From the NCBI GenBank assembly GCA_946122785.1, contig CAMGYJ010000008.1, positions 16,951,475 to 17,015,474 of the forward strand: a stretch of 64,000 nt of DNA, given 5' to 3'. Positions 34,118 through 45,771 of this stretch are shown here, piece by piece. The translations under genes and the position numbers were made by a program. The notes under the pieces were generated by a model. The model did not search any database and was not told where the DNA came from. It saw only the letters and a list, made by a program, of their open reading frames with translations. The stretch's first letter is position 1. Each line of letters opens with the position of its first letter. The stretch is from Linum tenue (taxonomy: Eukaryota; Streptophyta; Magnoliopsida; Malpighiales; Linaceae).

Positions 34118-34819
34118 CAGTGTTATTAAGACCGGACCGAGTCGGCCGGCCGGACCGTTAAAACCGCCACCTGGCCGTAAAACCGGCTCGGACTAGTCAT
34201 TTAGCCGCTACGGTTTTATGAAGCGGTCAACGAGTGGCCGAGGTGGTTAACCGGTCGCTCGATTTTCCCCTTCCGGCCGTTCTGTTTAATAAAAAATTTG
34301 AAAAATAAAATAAAAAACGAAAGGCAAAATCATGGGGCTTTGAAAGAAACCCTAACTCTAATTCAGTTTTCGTCTTCTACTCTTCGTGAACAGAGGGAGA
34401 AGAATGGCGCCAGACCCTGCCGCCGTCAATACTTCATGTCCAGGCTTCTCGTCCGCATCGTCGCCATACCCAGGCAGCGTAGCAGCTCCCACCTCGCCAT
34501 CTCCAGTCTACATCCACGTGCCTCTTCCCGTAGCAACTCCTTCGCTCCGCCGTCACTTCCCGTCGCCATCCCCAGTCCTTGTAGTCACTCCCCGCTCCCG
34601 GCTCCCCGCTTGCATGTTTTGGAATTGTTAGGAGTTAAGAATGTAATTTATTAATTTAGTCATGGTTTACCATGATTAAGAAGTGTCCACTATTTATACT
34701 GATTGTTTATTAGGTACGGATTTCTAACGGTTTTTAAATGGTTTAATGCTGGTTGGACTGCTAAAGACCGAGTCGTTCACATTATCGGGTCATACTCTAG
34801 TTCGCTTTTGACAACATTG
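34118..34819. mobile_element. hAT-like non-autonomous element
   Basis: The element is 702 bp with an 8-bp target duplication GTATTTAC (34110-34117 and 34820-34827). The inverted ends are CAGTGTTATTAAGACC and, reversed, CAATGTTGTCAAAAGC. The host sequence rejoins as 'ttatttaatgc' plus GTATTTAC plus 'aacatatgtgaac', the NRT2 flank order seen at 52495-52520. Inside is 'accggac' / 'ggccggccgg' rich sequence and a short Pro/Ser-rich frame (34386-34631) of no recognised family. There is no transposase. Confidence 0.9.
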
Positions 34820-35229
34820 GTATTTACAACATATGTGAACATCCAATCATTGTGTCTTTTTGGCAAAACCGTATGTAGGTTTGAACTTATTCAAGCCGAA
34901 GGTGGTCAGCGAGTAATTATCATGTCAAGTCGGGTAGGGATGGCAAACCAGACCCACCCCGGTGGATTTTCCCCGATCCGATCAGTAATGGGGCAGATAA
35001 AATCCGCTTCGTTCTTAAATGGGGCGGATCTCGACCCGATCAGCTCTTAAAGCGGGGCATATATGGATATAGTTGTTGCTCCGCTCTGCTCTGGCCCGCA
35101 CCGCTCCGTCTAACTAATGTCGTGTGAAGTGGAAGAGGGAAGGCCCTTAGAGATTAACAACTACGAGAAAGGAGTAATATCAGGTGGAGCACGCATGCCC
35201 CTGTAGTCAAAAGATGCACCTTTCAATTT
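34820..35229. other. NRT2 flank remnant, then repeat-like sequence
   Basis: 34820-34905 continues the NRT2 upstream flank ('aacatatgtgaacatccaatc', 'ggtttgaacttat', compare 52510-52570). From about 34935 it becomes repeat-like, 'tagggatggcaaaccagacc', with GC-rich words resembling the start of the MITE family at 42766, and then unassigned sequence to 35230. The NRT2 gene expected next in the array order is absent. Confidence 0.6.
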
Positions 35230-35925
35230 AGTAAGTGCATTGGTCACTGAAATTACAAAAAACATTCAAGTGTGGTCACTCGAAATATTTAAATCCAATG
35301 GTGGTACTTTAGTTTACTAAAATCGTTCACGTTTGGTCACTCTCCGTCCAACTCCGTTAACTTTTGGTGATGTGGCAGTCAACTCTCAAAGTTGACCGTT
35401 AACTTAGTGACGTGGCAACTAAAAATTTATTAAAAATAAAAAATATATACTTTTATATTTTCCACCTCATTGTTACATTCATTACAAAATAGGGTTAAAG
35501 ACACATTTGGTCACTGAGATTACAAAATCGGGACATGTTTAGTCACTAGAAAAAGTTAATATCAAATTTGGTCACTACAATTACTAAAACTGGACGCATT
35601 TAGTCACTCGCCGTTAGTCTCCGTCCAACTCCGTTAATGAAGTCCGTTAAGTGCTGATGTGGCAAACAGAATTGCCTAATCAACCGGATATAACCCAACA
35701 AAATTAAAACCCGACCCGCCACGTCATTATAACCCGCCACCTCATTAAAACCAACCCAACCCTACCTAACTCTTCTTCCTCCTTCCTCCCCAACCCAATT
35801 TAGGGTTTTCCCCATCCCATCCAAATTCGCTGAGCGGGGAGAAGATCTCTCCGCCATTAATCTGCCGCCCTTCCTTCATCTTCTTCCTCTGTCATTCCCA
35901 ATTCCAAAATTTCGAAACAGCTTAC

Positions 35926-36166
35926 CTCATCGGCAATGACGGGACCGGGGGCGTTAGCTTCGGCGCTAGGTCCGGGAGCCCCGACCGGAGGAGCGGGAGG
36001 GCTCGACAATGAAGGAGAGGGAGCCGGAGATCCGCTCTTCTTCTTCGACTTCTTGCTGGGAGCCGGCGCCGGAACATCAGCAGCGGGAGGAGAGGCGGTA
36101 GGCGTAGCGGCGTCGGCGACGGGAGCAGGCGTAGGAGGAGCAGTAGCTGCTACAGGCGGATTATAA
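35926..36166 (-). other. Captured arabinogalactan-protein exon fragment
   Basis: On the minus strand an open, highly biased stretch encodes PPTPAPVADAATPTASPP, DVPAPAPSKKSKKKSGS and PAPSPSLSSPPAPPVGAPGP, ending IADE. The Ala/Pro/Ser/Thr-rich repeats with a central lysine cluster are typical of Lys-rich classical AGPs (AGP17/18-type). It ends in DE followed at once by GTAAGC (35925-35920), a consensus splice donor, so genomic DNA rather than a processed transcript was captured. There is no signal peptide and no GPI-anchor region, so it is a fragment only. Confidence 0.8.
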
Positions 36167-36530
36167 CGACGTGGGTTGGGTCATGGGCCTTTCCTTCTTC
36201 GCCCTTGGCTGGGTCATCAAAGGCGGTAATCCTCTCCCCTCCTTCAAACCCGACGACGACAACAACAAACCTTCCTCTTCTGTGACCGCCGATGTCGATG
36301 CTCGCCGTTGAATCTGGCTCGTGAGTTTCCGCTCTCTTTCTGATTGGATTTTCAGGAATTTCAAATCGGTCTCTCCTTCTCGCTACTACGATCACTGATT
36401 TTGCAGTTGGGTTGCCTGTATTTCAGCTGCTTGAATTGGTCGCTTCTAGTGTTCATCCTTCTGTATTGATCATCAACTACGGAAATGTCTGTTTTGCAGG
36501 CGAATGAAGAATGCAGACAAAAACCACCAT
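36161..36530 (+). other. Second captured gene fragment, unrecognised
   Basis: On the plus strand a frame encodes DVGWVMGLSFFALGWVIKGG and then an Asp/Asn-rich and Ser-rich tail ending in ARR-stop at 36309. The hydrophobic stretch looks like a membrane segment close to a C-terminus. It is followed by sequence with UTR/intron character, including possible 'tttgcag' acceptors near 36405 and 36498. I do not recognise the donor. Confidence 0.4.
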
Positions 36531-36827
36531 GGGTTGGGTCATGGGTTGGGTTGGGTTGGTTTTAATGAGGTGGCGGGTTATAATGACATGGCGGGTCGGT
36601 TTTATTTTTGTTGGGTTATATCCGGCTGATTAGGCAATTCTGTTTGCCACATCAGCACTTAACGGACTTCATTAACGGAGTTGGACGGAGACTAACGGCG
36701 AGTGACTAAATGCGTCCAGTTTTAGTAATTGTAGTGACCAAATTTGATATTAACTTTTTCTAGTGACTAAACATGTCCCGATTTTGTAATCTCAGTGACC
36801 AAATGTGTCTTTAACCCTTACAAAATA

Positions 36828-38060
36828 AAATATCTAATTTGTTTTCTACAAACCCCCATACCCTACCTGACCCCACCTCCACTGCCACTGCGGAATCCGA
36901 CCACCATAGAAACACTCCCCACTACCACCACCTGACTCCGACTCCTGCCCCATCCCGTCCCCGGCACCAGCTTCAATCCCTCCTCCCACTCCTCCGCCGC
37001 TTGTGCCGGCGACATCCAATCCAACGGCAGTCAAATCCCCTAATAATAGGAGATATTGAAAATTATCATCAAGAATCAAGCCGACAACCATGAATCCATC
37101 ATCCAAACCCACCATTCTTTCACAACTTGTATTCTTCAATCCATTTGTTCCCTATCAAATCGTTCTACCCAAATCTAAAAAAAAAAAAAAAGTCTCGGTA
37201 CCAAAAGAACCAAGATCAAGATCCATATTTGATTTCCCAAATCCTTCCCCATCTTCCAAAAAAAAACTCCAAACTTCACAAGTCCTTCACTTCGTCTCCT
37301 CATCTCGCCCAGAACACATACACCAAAAAAAATACCCAAATCCCGCAAAGACAACTTTCCCAATCATCTGATCCCGGCGAGCCCGCGTTCACTGATTCTA
37401 TCCATCTAAACCCCACACCTCTCTCCAGCCGGCAGATTGAACTGTTCCGGCGACAATCCGTTGGCGACCAGCAGCCCGTCTCCGTCCTCCCCTCACAACG
37501 CGTCGCGGCGCCGCATCATCGTCGATCGCCTCGGCGCACACGCTGGCTTCAACAGAGCACCGGTCAGTCCTCGCCACCACGGGACAAGCCGTCGGTTTTG
37601 CCTCTCAGCTGCATCGTCGTCTTTGACCATCGGCAGATCCAGTAGCACAAGACGGCGACCGGCAACGAGATCCGACTTCCTCAGTATCCTCAACTTTGCG
37701 GCGCTCGTACTTAGTCCGGTCGAAACTTCTCTCCGGCGACCACGCCATGCCACCCTGCTCAACAGCCATCATGGTCGACAAGGTCAAGAAAGGCTCAATG
37801 GTATCAGTCCGTCCCGGTGGCGTAGATAGCGCGGCGCCGGGAGGGCATTTCGGGGATAGGAAGGAGTTCCGGCAAGTTGCGGGGAAAAAAAGGGCAGGAT
37901 CGTAAATACGTGGCGGGAGGGATTGTGGAGCTAGGGATTTGTGCAGATTGACAGTGGCGGCGGGAGCGACGAGGTGGTGGTTGGTGATTGCGATGAAGGG
38001 AATTATAAGGAAGCGGCCGGTTCGGAAGTGGAAGGAGCTAGTTCGAAGAAGGTGGAAGGG
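36828..38060. other. Core of outer MULE, no recognised gene
   Basis: Contains CT/A-rich stretches (36840-37000 on the plus strand), an A-run near 37178-37192 and a GC-rich, Arg/Ser-rich interval (37380-37910) open in several frames on both strands. The simultaneous openness of frames reflects composition. It could be another captured 5' region. Confidence 0.35.
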
Positions 38061-38491
38061 CGAAAAGAAATTAGGTTTTTTATTTTTACTTTTTAGTTTT
38101 TAATGAATGTAATAATGAGGTGGAAAATATAAAAGTTTATTTTTTTATTTTTAATAATTTTTTAGTTGCCACGTCACTAAGTTAACGGTCAACTTTGAGA
38201 GTTGACTGCCACATCAGTAAAAGTTAACGGAGTTGGACGGAGATTGACCAAACATGAACGGTTTCAGTAAACTGAAGTACCACAAATGAATTTAAATATT
38301 TCGAGTGACCACACTTGAAAGTTTTTTGTAATCTTAATGACCAACCATGTAATTAACCCTTTTAAATATATTAGTCTTTTACTTTGCCGTGGAGCACACC
38401 TGCACCTTTCACTTTTGTATTTTTTTTCTTTTATAATAACAACGACTTTTATTCCACCATCGAAAGAAACTTGCGAAACGTGCAAGAACAA

Positions 38492-41400
38492 TTACAGGAG
38501 ATCAGAAATTAAATCAAGAATATTGATCCACTCCTCTGGCAGTGTACATCGAGCCTTCGAGCGTGCAACCCAATCAGCTCTGACGTTTAAAGCTCTTGGA
38601 ACCTCTTTGACATTAATGGCAGGGTTTGCCCTAAGAATAATGACCATAGAGTTAATCCAGGCAGCACATCTCCAGGACCAACGAGAATGGTTATGATTTA
38701 GAGCATTCACCAACAACTGACAATCCGATTGAACTGTACATTCTGATCCATATTCTTGTGCTAATTTTAGACCTTCCAGAAGAGGTTTCGCTTCCGCTTC
38801 TATCGGGGTGGAACAAAGAAGTGGGTCAGCTCGCCCATCACACACTTTTCCATGGTGGTTAACAACAACAACACCATATGTCGCCGTCTGGGAGTCGCTA
38901 AAGAACGACCCATCACAGTGAATCACCAATGAGTGATTACTTGGCGGGGGATTCGTAGTATGTTGGGTTCCCCTGAGCTGAGTAGGAGAGGTGAGACTGG
39001 GAGGTGGGGACCTCGGACAGGAAGTCCATTCCGTTAATTCCCTATAGGCTTGTATGCGGACGTTTGGGTGCCAGGGAACTCTATTCTTGAAAGTACACTC
39101 ATTCCTTGCCTTCCAAATATTCCAGCACAGGAAGACGATGTGAATCAGTGAGTCATGGAAAATGGAATCCCTCAGAGCACAGACCCAATAAAAAAACGAG
39201 GAATTCAGTGGAGGGAGAGGAAGGGAAGGGAAGATAGCATTCCAAGAATCACTAGCATGCTGACAATAGAAGAGGCAGTGGATAATGGATTCATGTGGAT
39301 TTTGACAAACTTCACAAGTCTGGTTTGGGGCACATTTCCGGTGAAAAAGCCTCTCTTTAGTTGCCAACCCGTTTCTGGAGCATCTCCAAATGAAGAACTT
39401 TAGCTTTGGAGGGAGATTCACCCCCCAGATCCATTTTCAATTCTCTGCATTCCCTGACGGTTGAAAGTTTGTGTTTGCTTTGTGAACCGCATGATAAGTA
39501 GTCCTAACTGAGAAACCTCCATCCTTGGTGAGACTCCATGCCCAAAAATCATCAGATCCTTCTTCCCCAATCGGGACTCGAAGGATAGCATCCATCTCCG
39601 CATTAGAGACATGGCCTTGAAAAATTTCTGAGTTCCAACTCCTGTCTCCCTGGTTGATCCATTCATTAACCCTTATGTTCTGTTGGGGACCACTACTAAT
39701 GCCGAAGTTTTGCAGAGTAGGGATCCACAGGTCAAGCCCAACCCATATATCCTTTCCCGACCCAATGACCTTAATTACTCTCATGTTGATTACTTTTTTT
39801 GCTTCCCAGAGACTGACCCAGATCCAAGAAGATCTGTTTCCCTTTTTTGCATGAAGGAAATCCCCTCTCGGGAAATAGAGGCCCTTGAGCAGACGACACC
39901 AGAGGGAATCGGGGGAATTTAGGAGCCTCCATGCTTGCTTACCCAAAAAGGCCATGTTAAAGTCTTTGAAACTCCTAAAGCCCAAACCCCCTTCCGCTTT
40001 AGGTGCGCATAGAACCTCCTTCCTACACCAATGCAGACTACTCTTCTGCATAGAACCTGACCAGAAGAAGTTGGTGAGGAGAGAATCCATTTTCTTGGTA
40101 AGGGTTACCGGTAGGTGGAACAGGTACATGATGTATGAGGGGATAGCTTGAATGACGGCTTTGAGCAAGATTTCTTTCCCTCCATGAGAGAGAAGGAGAC
40201 TTTTTCAGGCTTCCCCCATCTTCTCCATTCTTTGAATGAGAAATTGAAAGGTCTCCTTCTTTGAGTTACCCCACTCCGTCGGAACTCCCAAATACTTCGA
40301 GTGGAAATTAGAAGAGGAGAAACCAATGCGGTCAATAATACTGGTTTTGTCTTCACTGGGGACATTCGCGCTGAAGAAAACTGAAGATTTATTGATGTTG
40401 ACTTCCTGCCCTGTGATTGCCACATAATCTCTTATAAGCTCCAGGATTTTCTCAGCTTCATGATGGTTAGCCCTATCAAAAATGACAGTATCATCGGCAA
40501 ACAAACAGTGAGTAAGCACAGGGCATCTAGGATTCAGTTTGATCCCTTTTAACTGATCTTGGGCAACCGCCTTATCAATTAAAAAGGAGAGAGCATTAGA
40601 CATCAAAATGAAGAGGAAAGGGGATAAAGGATCTCCCTGTCTTATGCCTCGGGACGGTGCGAACTCCTCCGTAGATTCCCTATTGAAGAGGATGGAAAAT
40701 CTGACCAACTGGATGCACGAACTCACCCACTTGCACCACCTGTCATCAAATCCATAACTCTTCAGCGGGTTTTCCAAGCAATCCCAGTCCATCATATCGT
40801 ACGCCTTTTTCATATCAAGTTTAAGCATCATGTCTCTTCTTCTTCCCAGCTTGTGGTTCTTAAAATGATGGAGCACCTCATGGACAATGATGATGTTATC
40901 TTGAATAAGTCTCCCCCCAGTGAAGGTCGTCTGAAGCTCCGAGACCAGATAAGGTGTCCAAATCTTGAGCCGTGTCGCCATAATTTTTTATATAACTTTA
41001 TATCTAAAATTACAGCAACTGATTGGACGAAACTGGCTTATCGAATCTGGGTTATCCACCTTGGGAATCATTACAATATGCTTATCATTCCAACCATCGG
41101 GCATTGAGGCAGACTCAAAGAACTCTTTAATTTCTCTACACATCGTCTCCCCAATGATATCCCAGAATCGTCGATAGAACCAGCCAGAGAAGCCATCCGG
41201 GCCGGGGGCTTTTCTTGCTCCTAAGCAAAAGACTGCTTTCCTAATCTCCTCACTGGTCACTGACGCACAGAGTGCCTCATTCATCTCTGCTGTGACACTT
41301 TCTGGGAATCCCTCCAAATGTTGGTTGAACAGAATAGGGTTTCTAGCTCTAAAAAGCTCTTTATAGAAATCCTGCGCTAATCCTTTAAGCCTATTCTCAT

Positions 41401-42484
41401 CTTCAACCCAAACTCCCTCATTATCCTTCAATCTAAGGACTATGTTCTTATGCTTTCTATAAATCGTACTCGAATGGAAAAAGGAAGTGTTCTGGTCACC
41501 TTTCTGAAGCCGATTCACCCTCGAGCACTGATTCCAGAAAGCTTCCTCTTCCATCCAAATCTTCGACAATTCTTCCATAAGATTCTTCTCTTCATCCACT
41601 GTAACCTGTATTCTGGCCGGGCGTTGCAGTGCCTCAAGTCGATCAAGGATAAAATTCTCCCTTTGTAACCTGTTTTTATGGAACTCCTTTGACCACTCTT
41701 TGAGATCCTGTTCACATTTGCTCATCTGGTTGGACGATTGGCCCCCCGGATCCCACGCTCGAGCCACAATTTCCTTACATTCTTCTTTCTCAAGCCATCT
41801 CTCGTCCACCCTGAAAGGCGTCTTCCTCCTTCTATTACCTCTGTAGTGGAGCTCCAGACTGATGGGGCAATGATCCAATTCCACCATCTTCTCATGGAAG
41901 ACAACCGCCTCCCCGAGGGTTCTCCAAGATGCCGAGCAAAGGACTCGATCTAAACGGACTCTCGTTGTATTCTGACTCGTCCTCTTATTTGTCCAGGTAA
42001 AAGTCTCCCCTTTAAATCCTAGATCAATAAGGGCATTATGGAAAATGAATGTTTTAAAGGGTTCAACATTCTCATACCTAAGAGGACATCTGCCCTCTTT
42101 TTCATTCTCATAGATAGCAGCATTGAAATCCCCTACAACAACCCCTTCTACTAACAGCGGTAGAGGGTGTATGTACAAAAGTACAAAAAAACTTCCTACC
42201 CATATCAATACTAACATCCATATAATAGCTATCACTACTTAAAACAGTTATACTAATACCCGCCTTCCACCATAATGCAAAACCCCTCGAAGATTTAACC
42301 GGTTCAACATACTCTCTATTGGGGAAAATTTTGAGACTTCTTCTTTGCTCCTCCATGAATTCTTCGTTCTTACTCGTTTCCATGAGGAAAAAAATAGAAG
42401 GGCCTAAGCGTTACAAAGACGCTTTGCATAACTTCTTGTAAGGGTTGGGCCAAATCCTCTACAATTCCAACTTACGATACTCAT
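38492..42484 (-). pseudogene. LINE-A ORF2: endonuclease, RT, zf-RVT, RNase H-like
   Basis: It starts MSIVSWNCRGFG, the plant L1 endonuclease opening, but is then disrupted near 42400. From 42235 to 38492 one frame carries endonuclease C-terminus (ALIDLGFKGETFTWTNKR), RT (KAPGPDGFSGWFYRRFW, SRGIRQGDPLSPFLFILM, CLFADDTVIF), the zf-RVT region (NLPPKLKFFIWRC, C-VC...HCLFYC) and an RNase H-like domain (HCDGSFFSDS, IEAEAKPLLEGLKLA, QSDCQLLVNAL). It is broken by three stops only: TAA at 40990-40988, TGA at about 40207-40205 and TGA at about 39439-39437. The last two sit where Trp is found in the sister copy. Confidence 0.92.
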
Positions 42485-44666
42485 TTTTGAAGAGGTGGCT
42501 TCTGGCGAACCACCGCTACCTTCCCTTTCCTTCCTGGGTCCTCTTGATCCCCCTCCGATTGATTCCCCTTTGAGCTGTCGAATTGTTGCGGTTTATACCT
42601 CTGATTCTTCTTCTTCTCATTTATCCCTCCAGGCCCACCCACAAAGGTCACCTCTGTTGGGCTCAAGGAGGTGAGCACATCAGCATTTGAATCATTGACC
42701 AGGCCTGTACCCTTCCTTTTTTTCAGTCTGCGGCCCACTTCCTCCTCAAACCCTTCACTCACATTAGGGATGGCAACGGGTCGGGTTGGGGCGGGTTTTG
42801 TCAAACCCAAACCCAAATCCATGGGTTTATCCGCCAAAAAAAACCCGGGGTAAAACCCGTTGGGTTTGAAAAACTCAAACCCAACCCAACCCGCTGGGTA
42901 TCCGCGGGTTCATGGGTACCCGTGGGTTTTTGTGGTAAAAAATTTACAATAACAAGTTTCTTTCAAAATAAAAGTTTAACATCAATTTTCTCATACAAAA
43001 AACACCAATCTAGAGCATACAAGCAAACCGCAAATGATCAATACAAATTGTTCAAAATTAAAGATAAACATCTATAAACAATAAGATTAATTGAAAGTTT
43101 CTTCCTCGTCAACTAAGTTTCTTCACTCTCCACTTCATAATATCAACTTCATTCTAAACAATTAGAAAGAACAAATTATACATGTCTCCACAAACATAAA
43201 GAATATTAGTTATTTAAGGAATATATATTATTTAGAATATTAAATATACCGGGAAAGTAATTATATATGTATGAGCGGGTACCCATGGGGCGGGTTTACC
43301 TAAACCCAAACCCAACCCGACCCGTTGAATAGTGTAGCGGGTTTAAACCCGAACCCGGCCCAAAACCTGTCAACACGGGTTTTACCCGCGTTGACCGGAT
43401 TGGGTCAGGTGGGTACCCGTGGGTTCGGGTTTTGTTGCCATCCCTAATTTGCAGAAGCAGCAAGGCCCACCCAAACCTGAGTGACCTGGTCTGAATGGGC
43501 TTGGAGACTCGGCCCAAGCGTGAGCCCTGTCTCCACCGCCGCTTCCCTCTGCACTTCCTCCAGGAGAATTCTCTCCTCCTCCAAACGTAACCCTCCTTCC
43601 ATCATCGCCACCGCCGTGTCCATTTCCAACCCCAAATCTTTCGCCCCCATCCCGTCCTTGTATCTGCCTCTCTGTCTTCCTTGTATCTCTTGTTCCTCCG
43701 CTTCTTGGACCTCTTGTTCAAGTCTTCTGACTGTGAATCCCGGCGGGATCAGTTGGTACCCCTCCGAGCTTCTTCCTCTCGTCGTCGCGCCGCCAGTTTC
43801 TTCCTCTTCCGATCGAGCAACGCTTCCCGATCTTGTTCTGTCTCTCCCAGCAGATGAGCTTTGCGTTCCTTCCCCCTCCCTACTGCTTCTGATGCTCGAT
43901 GAATGGTGTCTGTGGGGAGAGTCGATGCCAGCATTTAGAGAAGAATTGTAGATATCTGATAGGTAGGCGACTCCATTCTTCCTCCTCTCCTCATTCATCC
44001 CCAGCACGATGGCCAATTATGGCCGATTCTTCCGCAAAAGTAACATAGTTCCACTAACCTTTTGTATTTGAACTCAATCACATCACAATGCTCAATCCCA
44101 GTGGATTCGTCGGTGAAGGGGAAATCGAACCCTGTAGGAATAGGTTCCTTGAGATTAACCTCCACCAAAATCCTCAGAAACCTTTTGTAGCCGTTGAATT
44201 CCAGGCTAGCTCTGTAGATGTCGAGAAGCCCCTGGAAGTAATAAGTTCCAACCGACACCATGTTCTTCTCGATCCGTTGGTTTTGATGCAGTCCATGGAT
44301 TTGCACCCACATAGCCAGCTTCTCCATTGGGGTGTCTTCTGGTTTTCCTCTTCCATTGTACTTCTCTATCGCTGTCAGCGTATTGGACAAGCTCCATGGT
44401 CTGTCCCTCCAAATTATTTCCCTTGTCTCCTCATTGTTGAAAGTGAATAAGAAGAGGTTTTTCGATTCAGTGAGTTGGACATTCACCTCTCCATACCCTC
44501 CCCAAGCATAGCGTGCTGCACCTGCCGCTTTCGCCAGAGCCACCTTGTTCTCTGTCAGCATCTTCCCCAGCAACATGGCCATTCCCCTTCCTCCCGAAGA
44601 TGACAGGTTTGGGCGCCCTTCTCTGCCTTTTGATGAAGATGATATGAGGCTTTTGTTAGTATCCAT
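42481..44666 (-). pseudogene. LINE-A ORF1 (DUF4283-like RNA-binding protein), MITE-interrupted
   Basis: The N-terminal part (44666-43995) encodes RYAWGGYGEVNVQ, FTFNNEETREIIWRDRPW, a CCHC knuckle CYFCGRIGHNWPSC and the linker KYKRLVEL, as in ORF1/Gag-like proteins of plant L1 elements. A frame change near 44000 leads to a charged Arg/Glu-rich segment (44016-43444). A MITE at 42766-43447 then splits it from the C-terminus (42837-42481). The ORF1 stop TGA overlaps the ORF2 ATG as ATGA (42484-42481). Confidence 0.85.
42766..43447. mobile_element. MITE-like element with GGGATGGCAA termini
   Basis: About 680 bp inserted in LINE-A ORF1. Ends are 'tagggatggcaacgggtcgg' (left) and 'gggttttgttgccatcccta' (right), an inverted repeat flanked by TA on both sides. 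Subterminal sequence is made of 'aaacccaaacccaa' and 'gggtacccgtgggt' words. The interior is AT-rich and has no coding capacity. An inverted relative lies at 50144-50765. The superfamily is not certain; a TA target would suggest Tc1/mariner. Confidence 0.75.
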
Positions 44667-45479
44667 GATAAACAGTAGGTAACTTTCTACTGCAAAGGGT
44701 TGTGTTTTTTCAGGGTAGAGAAGATTGAAGTTCAGGTAGAAGGGGGTGTATATTTGGAGCTTCTTTATATAAGCATATACACTTCTCCTCTCTTTCTCGA
44801 CTTCTTTATGGCTTCTCCTTCGTAGGTAAGCTTCTCTGCCCTCTTTATTGCTACTCCTCTGTATGTTATCTTCATTGCCCTCTTGCTGGTGGTGGTTACC
44901 TCGTCAAATCATTCATTATGCTTCTCTTGACTGATCTTTCCCCTCCCCTATTTTTTCCCATCTGTTGCAGAGGCTCTTGGATCAAGGCTCCCTTCTTCCT
45001 GCCACCGGTTAGTTCCATAGGTTGTAGCAGAGATCTTCCTAGATCTTCTATTCCCTCGTTTCCCTCTTCTCCTCTTATTATTCTGACATTGGAAGATAAT
45101 CTCCCAAAGATCTGGTGGCTTCCATATCGTTCCTCTCCCAAAAAATTGAATAGAGTTTCCCCTGTATTGTCTCATCCCCTTTGGAACATCACCTGTTGGG
45201 GGTTGAGACCATCTACCCACCTCTTGCTTGTCATCAATTCGATAGATTTCATTATTTCTTGCTTAGTAATTGTTACAGTTTCCCTTAGATTGGGCTGGAG
45301 AAGTCCCACAGACGGGGACGAAATTGGAGAGTTCAAAGAAAGTTTCCGTTAGAGAGAGACAACATTATTCCTCAAATCCCTTTTCCTTCCAATTCCATTA
45401 TAGCAATTAAGCAAAAAAAAGCAGTTCAAATTAAAGGTCTCTCCCATTTTCCTGTCTGTCTGTCATTGTTGTTTCTTTG
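44667..45479 (-). other. LINE-A 5' region
   Basis: This lies upstream of ORF1 on the minus strand and has no recognised protein domain. Short frames exist on both strands (plus 44918-45352, minus 45220-44948), but none resembles a family I know. It is probably LINE 5' UTR, with unassigned DNA towards 45479. Confidence 0.4.
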
Positions 45480-45771
45480 TGTTAGCGTATATTTCAGCTC
45501 ACACTATTGGCCCATGTACATGCAGAACCCACGTTAGTCATTGGGCCTTTATTGTTGAGGGTTTACGTAGGAATAGGTTTGGCCGAGTAGGGTTTTTCCA
45601 TAGCTTGGCAATATATATATTGTAAGTTGTATCTCATGGACGGGTTAAGGAATTACAGCCGATAGCTCGGAGAGTGTTCAAGCTCTCCCGTGGATTAGTC
45701 CTGAATATTTCAGGGATACCACGTAAATCTGTGTCTCGTCGTATTTCGTTTCACTTTCGATATGTCTAACA
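45480..45771 (+). repeat. 5' LTR of copia-3
   Basis: TGTTAGCG ... TCTAACA, 292 bp, TG...CA ends. 'aatatatatattg' near 45610 is a possible TATA region. The PBS follows with no gap. Confidence 0.85.

Larger units (their letters stand above)
35492..36817. mobile_element. Inner Pack-MULE nested in the outer MULE
   Basis: 1326 bp with a 10-bp target duplication TTACAAAATA (35482-35491 and 36818-36827). The TIRs are about 290 bp: the left begins GGGTTAAAGACACATTTGG and the right ends in its inverse, with matching 'ctccgttaatgaagtccg' and 'ggcaattctgtttgccac' blocks and 'ataacccgccac' near the core. The core holds two captured gene fragments in opposite orientation. Confidence 0.93.
35230..38360. 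mobile_element. Outer Mutator-like element with ~290-bp inverted repeats
   Basis: The left arm (35235-35490) and right arm (38095-38360) are inverted copies. They share 'ggtcac-gaaattacaaaaaac', 'aagtgtggtcactcgaaata', 'gtccaactccgttaactttt', 'agttgaccgttaacttagtg' and the downstream 'ttgccacgtcactaag' block. A second MULE is inserted in its left arm. Exact ends and target duplication are uncertain (possible 'cctttcaat' / 'cttttaaat'). The core (36840-38060) is CT- and Pro/Arg-rich with no recognised protein. No transposase is seen. Confidence 0.8.
38419..45479 (-). mobile_element. L1-like LINE, nearly full length (LINE-A), decayed
   Basis: Read on the minus strand: 5' region (45479-44667), ORF1 (44666-42481, interrupted by a MITE), ORF2 (42484-38492), a short 3' UTR with 'cgatggtggaataaaagt', and a poly(A) tract (plus-strand T-run at 38429-38440). 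The same family and 3' end recur at 58639-60758. The 5' end is not defined because a copia element starts at 45480, and no target duplication was found. Confidence 0.88.

Noticed and set aside
34298..34654. Pro/Ser-rich ORFs as a host gene
   Set aside because: They lie wholly inside a hAT-like element defined by an exact 8-bp duplication, are open in more than one frame and match no family I know.
35936..36166. Plus-strand Gly/Ala-rich protein
   Set aside because: The minus strand of the same DNA encodes an AGP-like segment ending at a splice donor. The plus-strand frame is its shadow.
37437..37910. Arg/Ser-rich ORFs on both strands in the outer MULE
   Set aside because: Several overlapping frames are open on both strands with no domain, which indicates composition and not coding selection.
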